64,000 bases of DNA from contig CP042279.1 of NCBI GenBank assembly GCA_007858575.1, forward strand, positions 248,001 through 312,000, written 5' to 3'. Both the position numbers and the translations under genes were made by a program. The notes below the pieces were generated by a model. The model saw only the letters and a list, made by a program, of their open reading frames with translations. It searched no databases and had not been told where the DNA came from. Of the stretch, positions 44,101 through 53,942 are shown one piece after another; within the stretch, counting starts at the first letter, position 1; every line of letters starts with the position of its first letter. Source of the stretch: Streptomyces sp. WAC08241 (GTDB taxonomy: Bacteria > Actinomycetota > Actinomycetes > Streptomycetales > Streptomycetaceae).

Positions 44101-46287
44101 TACGCCTGGACGAAGTGGATTTCGGGCTTGGGCTCGGGGCCGTCGAACAGCTCCCGCTTCGCTCCGTACGCGGCGCGCTGCTTCCGGTGGCGGCAGGCGT
44201 CCAGGGCGTTCTGGTACAGCTCCCGCACCGCGAGCATCCGGTCGCCGTAGAGCTGGGTGCCCATGAGCAGCGGACGGATCTCGTCCTCAGCGAGGCGGAA
44301 CCGCTCCAGGGGACGGTGTAACTCGGGTCGGCCGGTTCGAGGTGCTGGGTGGTCACCTGGTGGGGCACGCCCCGGAGCAGGTACGGCGCGGGCTGCCCGC
44401 TGTCGTGCCACTCCCGGTGGAGGTCCCGCACCGAGGCGTCGGCGGTCGTCGCCAACTCCTCCAGAGCGGCGTGTAGCGCGGGGTGCGGGCAGGCGAGACG
44501 GAGCGCATAGCCCGTCTTGCCGTCCCGGTCGATCACCTCCCAGCCCACTCCGGCCAGCGCCGTCACCACGTCGGCCGGGAGGAGGGTCGGCGCGCGCCCA
44601 AGTGGTCCACGAGCACGCCGGACATGCGGCGCGGATCGGCCGCGAGTAGCGCGGCCAACCAAAGGAGATAGGCGAGTTCCCTGGCCCGCCAGTCGTTGCC
44701 GGGGACGGGACGGTGGGCACGACTCAGCCGGGGCTCGAGGAGGCGTCGATGCGCGGGGTGGAGCCAGGGCCACCGTCATGTGCGGCAGGACCCGGCGGAC
44801 GTGCTGGTCCACCTCGGAGGGCTGAGGGGCGGGCATGCCCTCGGCAGCCGCCGAGACGGCCTCGACCACCATGTCGAGGAGTTTGTTCACGGACCCGTAG
44901 TCGTCGGTGCGGTCCCACAGCCGGTCCCAGTCGGCGATGAAGCGGTGTCGCAACCAATGGTCGGCAGCTATCGCGGCGTCGGTGGGCTTGCGCCGCCACA
45001 GCGTTCCGGCGGTCTGGAGCACCTGCGGATGGGCCCAGCAGGTGTCGGCGGCCGCCTTACACACCAGCTCCTCGTGACGGGTAGCCAGCTTCGTGCCCTG
45101 GTCGTCCTTCTCCAGACGGTCGAGCCGGTCGGGCCGGAGGGCCGCGAGCTCGCCCAGGGCGACGGCGACGACGCCCTCGTGCAGCAGCGGTGCGGCGAGC
45201 AGGGCCGCGGTCTCGGCCGGGGAGAGCCGCTCGGTACCGCGCAGCCCGGCACGCTCCACGAGTTGCCCAAGTAGGCGGACGACTCGTTCGGGGTAGTCGG
45301 GGTCGTGCCACGGGGTGTCGAGCGCTGACTTCGTGAGAACACGACCCCTGGCGACCTCGGCCGCCAGTTCCACCAGGCCCTCCTTCACCCGTTCGTGGGC
45401 CGCGGCGGTTCCCGATGTGTGCCGCCACAAGACGGAGCCGTCGATGACGTCCTTCCAGTGGGTGGTCTCCCGGGACCCCTCGCACAGGAGCAGTTCCCGC
45501 GCCCAGTCCTCGCGTCCTGCGGCCGCCTTGAGCTCGACCGTCGGCCGCGGTCCGTCGAGTGTCCGCGTCAGGACGTGGATGCGGGCCTGGACGAAGTCCT
45601 TGATCTCCCGAGGCTCCGCGGAAATGGATCGACGACAGCGCTTCGGACAGGGCGAGGCCGAAGTAACTGCCCCGCTCGGGGTCCGCGAACGTCGGCTGGC
45701 CCCGGCCACCGGCGCGCAACCACACCACGTCGTCGTGGGCGTTGCCTACATAGGGGTTATTCCCCTTCGAGGGGCGGCCCGTCGTGTCCGTACGGCAGGT
45801 GTCCAGGCACACGACGACGGTCACGCCTTCCGGGACCTCGCCGAGGAGGTCGGGGACGGTCGCCTCCAGCAGTGTCCCGGTGATCAGCTCACCCGCGGCG
45901 CTGGACCGGGCGCTGGAAGGGAGGACATAGTCGCTGTCTCCGATCATGACGCCGTGGCTGGAGACGTAGACGAGGGCGGTGTCCCCGGGGAGCAGGAGTC
46001 GAACAGATCCATGATGGCCTGCTTGATCATGTCCCGGGACGTATCGTGATGTTCTTCGTCCTCGTGGTCCGGGTGGTAGCACTCCACCCGGTAGTCCGAG
46101 GCGTCCAGGGCCTCCGCGATGCGCCGGATGTCCCCGTCGACACACTCCAGGACGGGTATCGATCGGTGAGGCGGGGGTTCCGGGCCAGGTTCGGGGTGTC
46201 GCGGACACCGATCAGCAAGGCCCTGCGGGTCCCCGCCCGCTCCGTGTCCGCGCTCGCCTCCGCGCCGTTCCCCACCGCTGTGTCCAC
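41158..46287 (-). CDS. Caspase-like / winged-helix / Hsp90-type ATPase fusion protein (frameshifted)
   Basis: Drawn as one gene of about 1,700 residues. Residues 1-230: caspase-like peptidase (RRALLIGVRD, VLECVDGDIRRIAEALDA), catalytic His in LVYVSSHGVM (about residue 110) and Cys in VVVCLDTCR (about 160). Then a helical region, then a winged-helix-like segment (LPADVVTALAGVGWEVIDRDG, near 44560). A GHKL ATPase of Hsp90 type follows: AVRELYQNALDACRHRKQ (N box, near 44200), ECRDEGSGMSRSKLTSMF (near 44050) and FGIGVFSYFMLADEV (near 43910). The C-terminal part has further winged-helix-like repeats. GTG at 46287 has GGAGG eight bases upstream. Frame changes occur near 46165, 45990, 45640, 44770, 44590, 44315, 44020, 43770, 43230, 43050, 42620 and 41370. 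The joints at 43230-43050 are uncertain, so two genes are possible. GC drops to about 45-58% between 41.7 and 43.5 kb. Confidence 0.7.
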
Positions 46288-46433
46288 GCGCCCCGCCTCC
46301 ACCCGCTCCGCCCGGACGGGCCATGATTCCAGACGGCGCCCCGGAACGTGGAACAGTCCTGACGGAACGTCACGCACGGCCTGTCGTACGCTCGTCCGCA
46401 CGCCGGACACGGCGACGTACGAGGGGAACGCCC

Positions 46434-47193
46434 ATGGCACTGAGCCTGCGGAAGGTCGAGGAGACCGCGCCCGCGCTGGTGAGTCTCTACAAGTCGGCGG
46501 GGAGTCGCTGCGGCGGCACGGGATCGACGGGCAGCGGGTCGCCGTCTACCTGGTCGTCGACTACTCCGGGTCGATGAGGCCGTACTACAACAGCGGCGCC
46601 GTGCAGGCGCTCGCCGACCGGGTGCTCGGGCTCTCCGCGCACCTCGACGACGACGGGCGGGTGCCCGTGTTCTTCTTCTCCACCGACGTCGACGCCGAGA
46701 CCGAGATCCGGCTCGACGACCACACCGGGCGGATCGGCCGGATCGTCGCCGGGCTCGGGCACATGGGGAAGACGAGCTACCACCTGGCCATGGACGCGGT
46801 CATCGACCATTACGTGGACAGCGGCTCCACCGCGCCCGCGCTCGTGGTCTTCCAGACCGACGGCGGGCCGATCAACAAGCTCGCCGCCGAGCGGTACGTG
46901 TGCAAGGCGGCCCGGCTGCCGCTCTTCTGGCAGTTCATCGGCTTCGGCGACCCCGGCAGCCGGCAGTTCGACTTCCTGCGCAGGCTGGACGAGCTGGACG
47001 TCCCGGCGAAGCGGCCCGTCGACAACGCCGGGTTCTTCCACGCCGGAAGGACCCGGACCGGGTCCCGGACGGCGAGCTGTACGACCGGCTCGTCTCCGAG
47101 TTCCCGGCGTGGCTCGCCGCCGCCCGGGCCCGGGGCATCGTCCGGAGTGAGGCCCGGGGCGGGACCCGGAAGGGAGCCAGGAGCCCGGGGTGA
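46434..47193 (+). CDS. von Willebrand factor A domain protein (TerY-like)
   Basis: About 253 residues. N terminus SLRKVEETAPALVSLYKSAG is typical of tellurium-resistance-associated vWA proteins. The metal-ion-dependent adhesion site is intact: VYLVVDYSGSMRPYYNSG (DxSxS), with a threonine in GKTSYHLAMDAV and the TDG triad in LVVFQTDGGPINKL. The C terminus becomes low-complexity (Arg/Gly/Ala). One base is missing near 46500 (GESLRRHGIDG) and one near 47050. It diverges from the caspase-Hsp90 gene across 146 bases. Such vWA proteins often pair with TerD proteins or AAA ATPases, neither seen here. Confidence 0.85.
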
Positions 47194-47324
47194 CGGGCCG
47201 GGGACGTGGGGCCGGGGAGGGAGCCCGGAGGCGGGGCCCGCAGGCGGCGAGCCGGGGTGACGGGCCGGGGCGACGGGCCGGAAAGCAGTGGCCGCCCTCC
47301 CGGCCCGGCGGGGATCATGGCGCC

Positions 47325-47706
47325 ATGACCTCTCGTACGCCACGTGACCATCGACTGCGCCGACGCCTACGCCCTCGCCTCCTTCTGGGCCCGGGTCCTC
47401 GACTCCACGCTCTCCGACGACGACAAGCCGGGTGACGAGGAGGCGCTCGTCGAGTCGCCCGGGGCCTCGCTCCTCTTCATCCAGGTGCCCGAGCCGAAGG
47501 CCGTGAAGAACCGGGTCCACCTCGACCTCCAGCCGCAGGACCGCACCCGCGACGAGGAGGTCGAGCGGCTGATCGGCCTCGGCGCGACCCTGCTCGACGA
47601 CCGGCGGAACCCGGACGGCACCGGCTGGGCGACCCTGGGGGACCCCGAGGGGAACGAATTCTGCGTCGAGCGCGGCCGGGCGGAGCGCGAGGCCGCCACC
47701 GCCTGA
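47325..47706 (+). CDS. VOC (glyoxalase/dioxygenase-fold) family protein
   Basis: About 127 residues with the paired beta-alpha-beta-beta-beta modules of the VOC superfamily: VTIDCADAYALASFWARVL, LLFIQVPEPKAVKNRVHLDL, ERLIGLGATLLDDRR and TLGDPEGNEFCVERG. It resembles the VOC proteins abundant in Streptomyces, some of them glyoxalases or resistance proteins; the function is not assignable. One base is missing near 47342. Upstream DNA (47194-47324) is a G-rich low-complexity stretch of GCCGGGGTGACGGG-type repeats. Confidence 0.8.
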
Positions 47707-47719
47707 CCCCGGCACCGGC

Positions 47720-47974
47720 ATGGGCGGCGGGGACGTCCGGATCTCCGGGCGGGCGGTCGAGGTCACCGACCGCGGGGCCCTGGAGCGGTACGCCGCCGAG
47801 GCGGGCTCGCCCCTGCCCTTCCACCTCTTCCGGGCGGAACCGGCCGAGGTCGTGCGCACGTGGGTGGACGGCGAGGAGATCGCCTTCCGCAGGTGGGTGC
47901 CGGGGCGGCCCGCGTGGACCACCCGGCGCGGCAACGACGACGCCCCGCCCCGCCGGGACGCCCCCGGCCTGTGA
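47720..47974 (+). pseudogene. C-terminal fragment of a PPOX-class flavin-binding protein
   Basis: 84 codons reading VRISGRAVEVTDRGALERYA, then PLPFHLFRAEPAEVVRTWVD and a tail WTTRRGNDDAPP. This resembles the last third of pyridoxamine 5'-phosphate oxidase-like proteins of Streptomyces (the PFHLFR..EVVRT..G motif). The N-terminal FMN-binding beta barrel is absent: the VOC gene ends 14 bases upstream. The ATG at 47720 has no clear ribosome site, so I call it a remnant, although a short expressed protein is possible. Confidence 0.5.
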
Positions 47975-48112
47975 AGTGGGCCACGTCGGGGCGGCTGGGC
48001 TGGGCGGATCCGTCCGGGCATCGGGCGGGCGGGGCGGGAAGGTCCCGGGGCGCACTATTGTTCCGGTAGAGAGACGACCGGAGCCGTACCACGTGTTCCG
48101 GACAGAGCAGCC

Positions 48113-48141
48113 GGGGCCCGCATCGCGCAGGTGCGGGCCCC
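48113..48141 (+). promoter_or_regulatory. Hairpin in the helicase 5' leader
   Basis: Perfect 10-bp stem GGGGCCCGCA / TGCGGGCCCC with a nine-base loop, 57 bases before the DEAD-box ATG. Two direct copies of a 'GCGCACCGGCCAGAAGG'-like sequence follow. It might regulate expression in the leader RNA or terminate an upstream transcript. Confidence 0.4.
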
Positions 48142-48197
48142 GCTGCGCCGCGCACCGGCCAGAAGGGCTCGGCGGCGCACCGGCCAGAAAGGCACGA

Positions 48198-49897
48198 ATG
48201 ACCCGCTCCGAGCGCCCCCACAAGCGCGGCCCCCGCACCGCGCAGGCGAAGTCCACGTCCCAGCCGAAGGCCTCCCGGGGCGGCTGCCGCCCCGCCGCGC
48301 CCCCGCCACCGAGCGAGTTCACGCCGCCGGTGTCGCTGACGCCCGCGCTGCCCCCGGTGGCCTCCTTCGCCGACCTCGACATGCCCGAGGGCCTGCTGCG
48401 GACCCTCGGCGAGCAGGGCGTCACGGAGCCGTTCCCGATCCAGGCCGCGACCCTGCCGAACTCGCTCGCGGGCCGCGACGTGCTCGGCCGGGGACGCACC
48501 GGCTCCGGCAAGACCCTCGCCTTCGGCCTCGCCCTGCTCGCCCGCACCGCGGGCCGCCGCGCCGAGCCGGGCGCGCCGCTCGCGCTCGTCCTGGTGCCCA
48601 CGCGCGAGCTCGCCCAGCAGGTCACCGACGCCCTCACCCCGTACGCCGGCGCCCTGCGGCTGCGGATCACCACCGTCGTCGGCGGCATGTCGATCAGCCG
48701 GCAGTCCTCTGCGCTGCGGCGCGGCGCCGAGGTGCTCATCGCCACGCCCGGCCGCCTCCACGACCTCATCGACCGCGGCGACTGCCGGCTCGACCAGGTC
48801 GCCGTCACCGTCCTCGACGAGGCCGACCAGATGGCCGACATGGGCTTCCTGCCCCAGGTCACCAAGCTCCTGAAGCAGGTCGAGCCGGGCGGCCAGCGCC
48901 TGCTGTTCTCGGCCACCCTCGACCGGAACATCGACCGCCTGGTCAAGATGTTCCTCGACGACCCGGTCGTGCACTCCGTCGACCCGTCGGCCGGCGCGGT
49001 CACCACCATGGAGCACCACGTCCTGTACGTGGCCGACGAGACCGACAAGAAGGCCGTCACCCTGCGGATCGCGGCCCGCGACGGGCGCACGATCCTCTTC
49101 CTGGACACCAAGCGGTCCGTGGACCGGCTGGTCAAGCGGCTCTCGCCAACGGCGTGCGGGCCTCCGGACTGCACGGCGGGCGCTCGCAGCCGCAGCGCAA
49201 CCGCACCCTGGACCAGTTCAAGAACGGCCAGGTCACCACGCTCGTCGCGACGAACGTGGCGGCCCGCGGCATCCACGTCGACGACCTCGACATGGTCGTG
49301 AACGTCGACCCGCCGATGGACCACAAGGACTACCTCCACCGCGGCGGCCGCACCGCCCGCGCCGGCGAGTCCGGCAGCGTCTTCACCCTGGTCCTGCCCG
49401 ACCAGAAGCGCGACATGGGCCGGCTGATGTCCAACGCGGGCATCAGCCCCGCACGGCGCAGATCAAGTCCAGCGACGAGGAGCTCGCCGAGCTCACCGGC
49501 GCCCGGGAGCCCTCGGGCGTCCCGGTCGTCATCGAGACCCTGCAGCCCACCCCGCCCCGCAAGCCGGTTGGCTCCGCCGCCGGTGGCGGGAACGGGGCGG
49601 CTGCCGCCGTCGCCGCCCGGCCGCCGCCGGAGGCACTGGCGCCGCCTCCGGCACGGGTACGGGCGGGGCCGCGCTTCCGGTACGGGCGGGGGCCGCGCTT
49701 CCGGTACGGGCGGGGGCCGCGGCTCCGGTACGGGCCGGGGCGCGGGCACCGGCCGCACCGCCGCGTCCACCTCCGCCTCCGCCGGGTCCGGTCGCGGCGG
49801 GCGCCGGACGGCGGGCACGGGCCGCCCCCGCGGCCCCGGCAGCGGCCGGCCGACAACACGTAACCCCTACGGGATCCGGAAGCGGGCGGTGCCGTGA
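48198..49897 (+). CDS. DEAD-box RNA helicase
   Basis: About 566 residues. The motifs are in order: SFADLDMPEGLLRTLGEQGV with the Q motif PFPIQAATLP, motif I RGRTGSGKTLAFGL, VLVPTRELAQQV, IATPGRLHDLI, motif II VLDEADQMADMG, motif III LLFSATLD, then TLVATNVAARGIHVDDLDMV and YLHRGGRTARAGESG (motif VI). The basic N terminus and a long Gly/Arg/Ser/Thr C-terminal tail are typical of cold- or stress-linked helicases. Bases are missing near 49146 and 49452, and the tail contains a 23-24-bp DNA repeat (49655-49740). The true C terminus is therefore uncertain: one frame stops at 49862, the other, ending GIRKRAVP, at 49897. Confidence 0.88.
49655..49740. repeat. 23-24-bp tandem repeat in the helicase tail
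   Basis: About 3.5 copies of a G-rich unit (GGTACGGGCGGGG then GCCGCGCTTCC) encode Gly/Arg/Ser/Thr or Arg/Tyr/Gly repeats depending on frame. One copy is a base shorter, which changes frame within the repeat. Confidence 0.65.
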
Positions 49898-50037
49898 CCA
49901 CGGCGCCGCCCGCTTCCGTTCACCGCGCGCGCCCCGTCTTCACAGGTCCCGTACGTACGGGAACGACCGGTCAACATCCGGGGAACGGAGGCCGTCGGGG
50001 TTCCCGGCGGGTGTCTACGCGCATCATCATCACAGGC

Positions 50038-50442
50038 ATGCGCATCCCCCTCGGTTCACTCTCGCCGGCGGTGTCGCCACCGCCCTCCTGTCCTCCCTCC
50101 TCCTCGGCGCCCCGGCCACCGCCGCCCCGGCCCCCGCGCCCGCCGTCGCGGCCGTCGCGGCCGTCGGGGAGATCTGTTACTCCGCCCTCCCCTCCCAGGC
50201 CCACACCACCCTGGACCTGATCGACGCGGGCGGCCCTTCCCGTACGGCCAGGACGGGTCCGTCTTCCAGAACAGGGAGGGGTCCTGCCCGCCCGCACGTC
50301 CGGGTACTACCACGAGTACACGGTGAAGACCCCGGGCTCCACGACCCGGGGCGCCCGCCGGATCGTCACCGGGAACGCGGCGGAGGACTACTACACCGCC
50401 GACCACTACGCCTCGTTCGACCTGATCGACCACGACTGCTGA
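50038..50442 (+). CDS. Secreted guanyl-specific ribonuclease (RNase Sa/barnase-T1 family)
   Basis: About 135 residues. A signal peptide (basic start, then the hydrophobic GGVATALLSSLLLGAPATA once one base near 50058 is restored) is followed by the mature RNase. Matches to RNase Sa: ICYSALPSQAHTTLDLIDAGG, QDGSVFQNREG, GYYHEYTVKTPG with the catalytic Glu, RGARRIVTG with the Arg, and YYTADHYASFDLID with the catalytic His. It ends HDC, with the paired cysteine near the N terminus (EICYS). Missing bases near 50058, 50235 and 50280. Such enzymes cut RNA after G outside the cell. No barstar-like inhibitor gene is adjacent. Confidence 0.9.
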
Positions 50443-50451
50443 GGAGCCTCC

Positions 50452-51930
50452 TCAGCTCCTGCGCGGGGCCGTCCACTCCAGGCGGGTCCTGACCCGGGGG
50501 TCCCGGACGTGTTCGAGGGCGGCGAGCGCCGTCTCGCGCGCCGCGCCGTCCGCCTCGCCGTCCGCGAGGACCGCCGCGAGCGCGTCGACGGCGCGCGGGT
50601 CCTGGCGGATCGCGAGCCCGCGCGCCGCCTCCGCCGCCGTCTCCGGGTCCGTGTCGTCGAGCCGCTCGGCAAGGCCCTCCCGTACGAGCGGGGTGTCGTC
50701 GGGCAGTTCGGCGAGCGCGAGCGTCGCCCAGTCCCGCACCCGGGCGTCGCCGTCCCGGCTCAGCGCGAGCAGCACCCCGAGGGCCTCGACGTGCCCGGCC
50801 GGGACGATGCCGGCCAGGGCCCCGGCGACGGCCCCACGGACCACCGCGTCGGGGTGCCCGGCGGCCGCGAGCAGTTCGGGCACGGCCGCCGGGTCCGCGC
50901 ACTCTCCGAGCGCCGTCACCACCGACAGGGCGGGCTCCCGCGCCGGGCCCGCGGCGTTCGACGGCTCCGCCGCGAGCCGCCGGAGGACCGGCACGGCGCT
51001 CTGCGCGAAGCCCGGCAGGGCGCCCAGGACCCGCGCGCCGAGCGCCCGCCGCAGCGGGTCCCGGTAGGCGCACCAGCCGGCCGCCGCCACGAAGGTCTCC
51101 TCGTCGTCCCGGCCCGCCAGTTCGGCCACCGCCGTCGTCCAGTCGTCGAGCGCGGGATCGCCGCAGCGCAGCGCCCGCGCCGCCAGCTCCTCGACGGGGG
51201 TGCGCAGCCCGAGCGAGGCCTCCAGGAGCGTGGCGATCGCCGCGTGCCCGGTCTGCCGGTCGTCGCCGCGCCCCGGGGCGCCGTCCTCCCGCAGCAGCTC
51301 CACGACGACCGTGGTCCCGCCGTCCTCCCGGACCCGGCGGACCACCGCCTCGTACGTCTGCCCGCCCTCGTTCCCCGCGACGAGCCCGCGCCGCAGCTCG
51401 GCGGCGATGTCGGCGCCGATCCACCGCCGCGCCTCCCGCAGCGCGGCCTCCCGGCCGCCCGCCTCGTGGTCGAGGAGCGCCCGCACGCAGGTGGTGGAGC
51501 CGCGCCGGGCGGCGGCGAGCAGCGGGACGAGCCCGTCGGGGCCGCGCCGGTCGGGGTCGGCGCCGTGCTCCAGGAGGAGCCGCGCGACGTCGGCGTATCC
51601 GAGCCGCAGGGCCCAGGCCAGGGCCGTGAAGCCGTACGCCTCCTCCTGGTCCGGCTCCGCGCCCGCCGCCAGCAGCGCCCGTACCGTCTCGGTGTGCCCG
51701 CCGCAGGCCGCCCCGCACAGCGGCAGGTCGCCGTCCTCCTCGCCGCTGCCCCGGCCGGGATCCGCCCCGGCGGCGAGCAGCACCCGTACGATTCCGGCCT
51801 CGCCGCCGACGGCCGCCCGGTACAGGGCGGTCTCCCCGTCCTCCCGCCCCTCGGGGTCGGCCCCGTCCCGTAGGGACCGTACGGCCCCGTCCTCGTCCCC
51901 GGCCCGGATCGCGTCGAACAGCGTGCTCAT
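50452..51930 (-). CDS. Ankyrin-repeat and HEAT-repeat protein
   Basis: Intact 492-residue protein. The first ~150 residues contain about four ankyrin repeats (DGETALYRAAVGGEAGIVRVL, GFTALAWALRLGYADVARLL, DGLVPLLAAARRGSTTCVRAL). After a linker, residues 250-490 are HEAT/Armadillo-like repeats with PBS-lyase character (DPAAVPELLAAAGHPDAVVR, DDTDPETAAEAARGLAIRQD, DPRVRTRLEW). A protein-interaction scaffold with no enzymatic motif. ATG at 51930 begins MSTLFDAIRAGDEDGAVRSL, the normal ankyrin cap; the ribosome-binding site is weak. Tail-to-tail with the RNase gene. Confidence 0.88.
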   Translation of the reverse strand: MSTLFDAIRAGDEDGAVRSLRDGADPEGREDGETALYRAAVGGEAGIVRVLLAAGADPGRGSGEEDGDLPLCGAACGGHTETVRALLAAGAEPDQEEAYGFTALAWALRLGYADVARLLLEHGADPDRRGPDGLVPLLAAARRGSTTCVRALLDHEAGGREAALREARRWIGADIAAELRRGLVAGNEGGQTYEAVVRRVREDGGTTVVVELLREDGAPGRGDDRQTGHAAIATLLEASLGLRTPVEELAARALRCGDPALDDWTTAVAELAGRDDEETFVAAAGWCAYRDPLRRALGARVLGALPGFAQSAVPVLRRLAAEPSNAAGPAREPALSVVTALGECADPAAVPELLAAAGHPDAVVRGAVAGALAGIVPAGHVEALGVLLALSRDGDARVRDWATLALAELPDDTPLVREGLAERLDDTDPETAAEAARGLAIRQDPRAVDALAAVLADGEADGAARETALAALEHVRDPRVRTRLEWTAPRRS

Positions 51931-51997
51931 GCACCGACCCTGACCCGCCGTCGGCACATGGCGCAAATCGATTCCCGGAAGGGCCGGTGCGCGGGGT

Positions 51998-52880
51998 TCA
52001 GGCCGCGCACTCCAGGACCGTGCCGCACACCCCGCACCGGGCCCGCAGCGTCCGCCCGGCCGGGATCCGCAGGCGCCGGCGGCAGACCGGGCAGGAGAAG
52101 GAGACGCCGGTCGCGGGCGCCCCGCCGTCGAAGGCGTACGGGGCGCCCTCGCCGGCCCGGCCCCGGCGCCGCTCCCAGGCGTACCGGCGGCGCTCGACCG
52201 GCCCGGCCCCGGCGAGCGGCGGCGCCGTCCGCTCCCGGCGGGCCTCCGCCCGGCCCCGCACCCACGCCTCGTACGCCACGTGGCTGGTGAACCACGGCGA
52301 CGGGTCCTCGCCGAACAGCTCGGCCCGCTTGGCGAGGACGTAGCCGAACTCCTCCGGCGTCAGGTAGCCGAGCCGCTGGCGCTCGACGCCGTCCTCGCGG
52401 TACGCGTCGAGCAGCAGCCAGCCGGCGCCCAGGTAGGCGGCGGTCACGTCGGTGAGGATCTCGTTCTCGGCGGTGCCGGGGAAGCACAGGCCGAGCCGGT
52501 GCAGGAGCACGTGGGTGATCTCGTGGGCGAGGACCGCGCCGATGTCCCTGCGGCGGGTCCGGAACCGCTCGTGGACCTCCACGGAGTACTCCGGTCCGGG
52601 GCGAGTCCGACGCTGCCGGCGTGCTCCATCGGCCGGAAGTCCACCGTCACGCGCGCGTCGGGCAGCCCCAGGTGCCGGACGAGGGCGCGGGCCACCCGCC
52701 GGGTGCCCGGGCGCAGGTCCTCCCCGTCGCCGAGGGCCACGTCGGCGGCGGTCACGCTGGCCGGAAAGCGGCGTACGCCGGCGGGGAGAGGCGGCGGTGG
52801 AGCGCGGTGAGCGAGGCGTCGACCACGGCCCGGTGCGGGAAGCCGTGGATGACACGGTCGGCCTCTTGACGGTGCGGCAT
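51998..52880 (-). CDS. HEXXH zinc metallopeptidase-like protein with C-terminal zinc ribbon
   Basis: About 294 residues. The centre carries VLAHEITHVLLHRLGLCFPG with HEITH as the zinc-binding motif, and ENEILTDVTAAYLGAGWLLL downstream supplies a candidate third ligand (E or D). The C terminus contains a four-cysteine ribbon, SFSCPVCRRRLRIPAGRT and RCGVCGTVLEC. The N-terminal third is helical (DARVTVDFRPMEHAGSVG). Frame changes near 52785 and 52600. It has no signal peptide, so it probably acts in the cytoplasm. The combination resembles SprT/ImmA-like 'gluzincin' proteins of unknown function. Confidence 0.7.
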
Positions 52881-52948
52881 GCGGGATCCCCCTCCCGCCC
52901 ACTGTACGGTCCCTCACATCGGAGCTGGCCGAAAAGGCTTCCTTGTGA

Positions 52949-53827
<879 letters not shown>

Positions 53828-53942
53828 CGGCAGCCTGTGAACGGGCGCTCCGGGGCGGCCTCGGCCCCGGAGCGCCCCTCCCGTACACCGGGCCGGTGTG
53901 GGCCGGCCCGGTGTGCACGGACCCTCCCGGCAGGGAAGGGGA

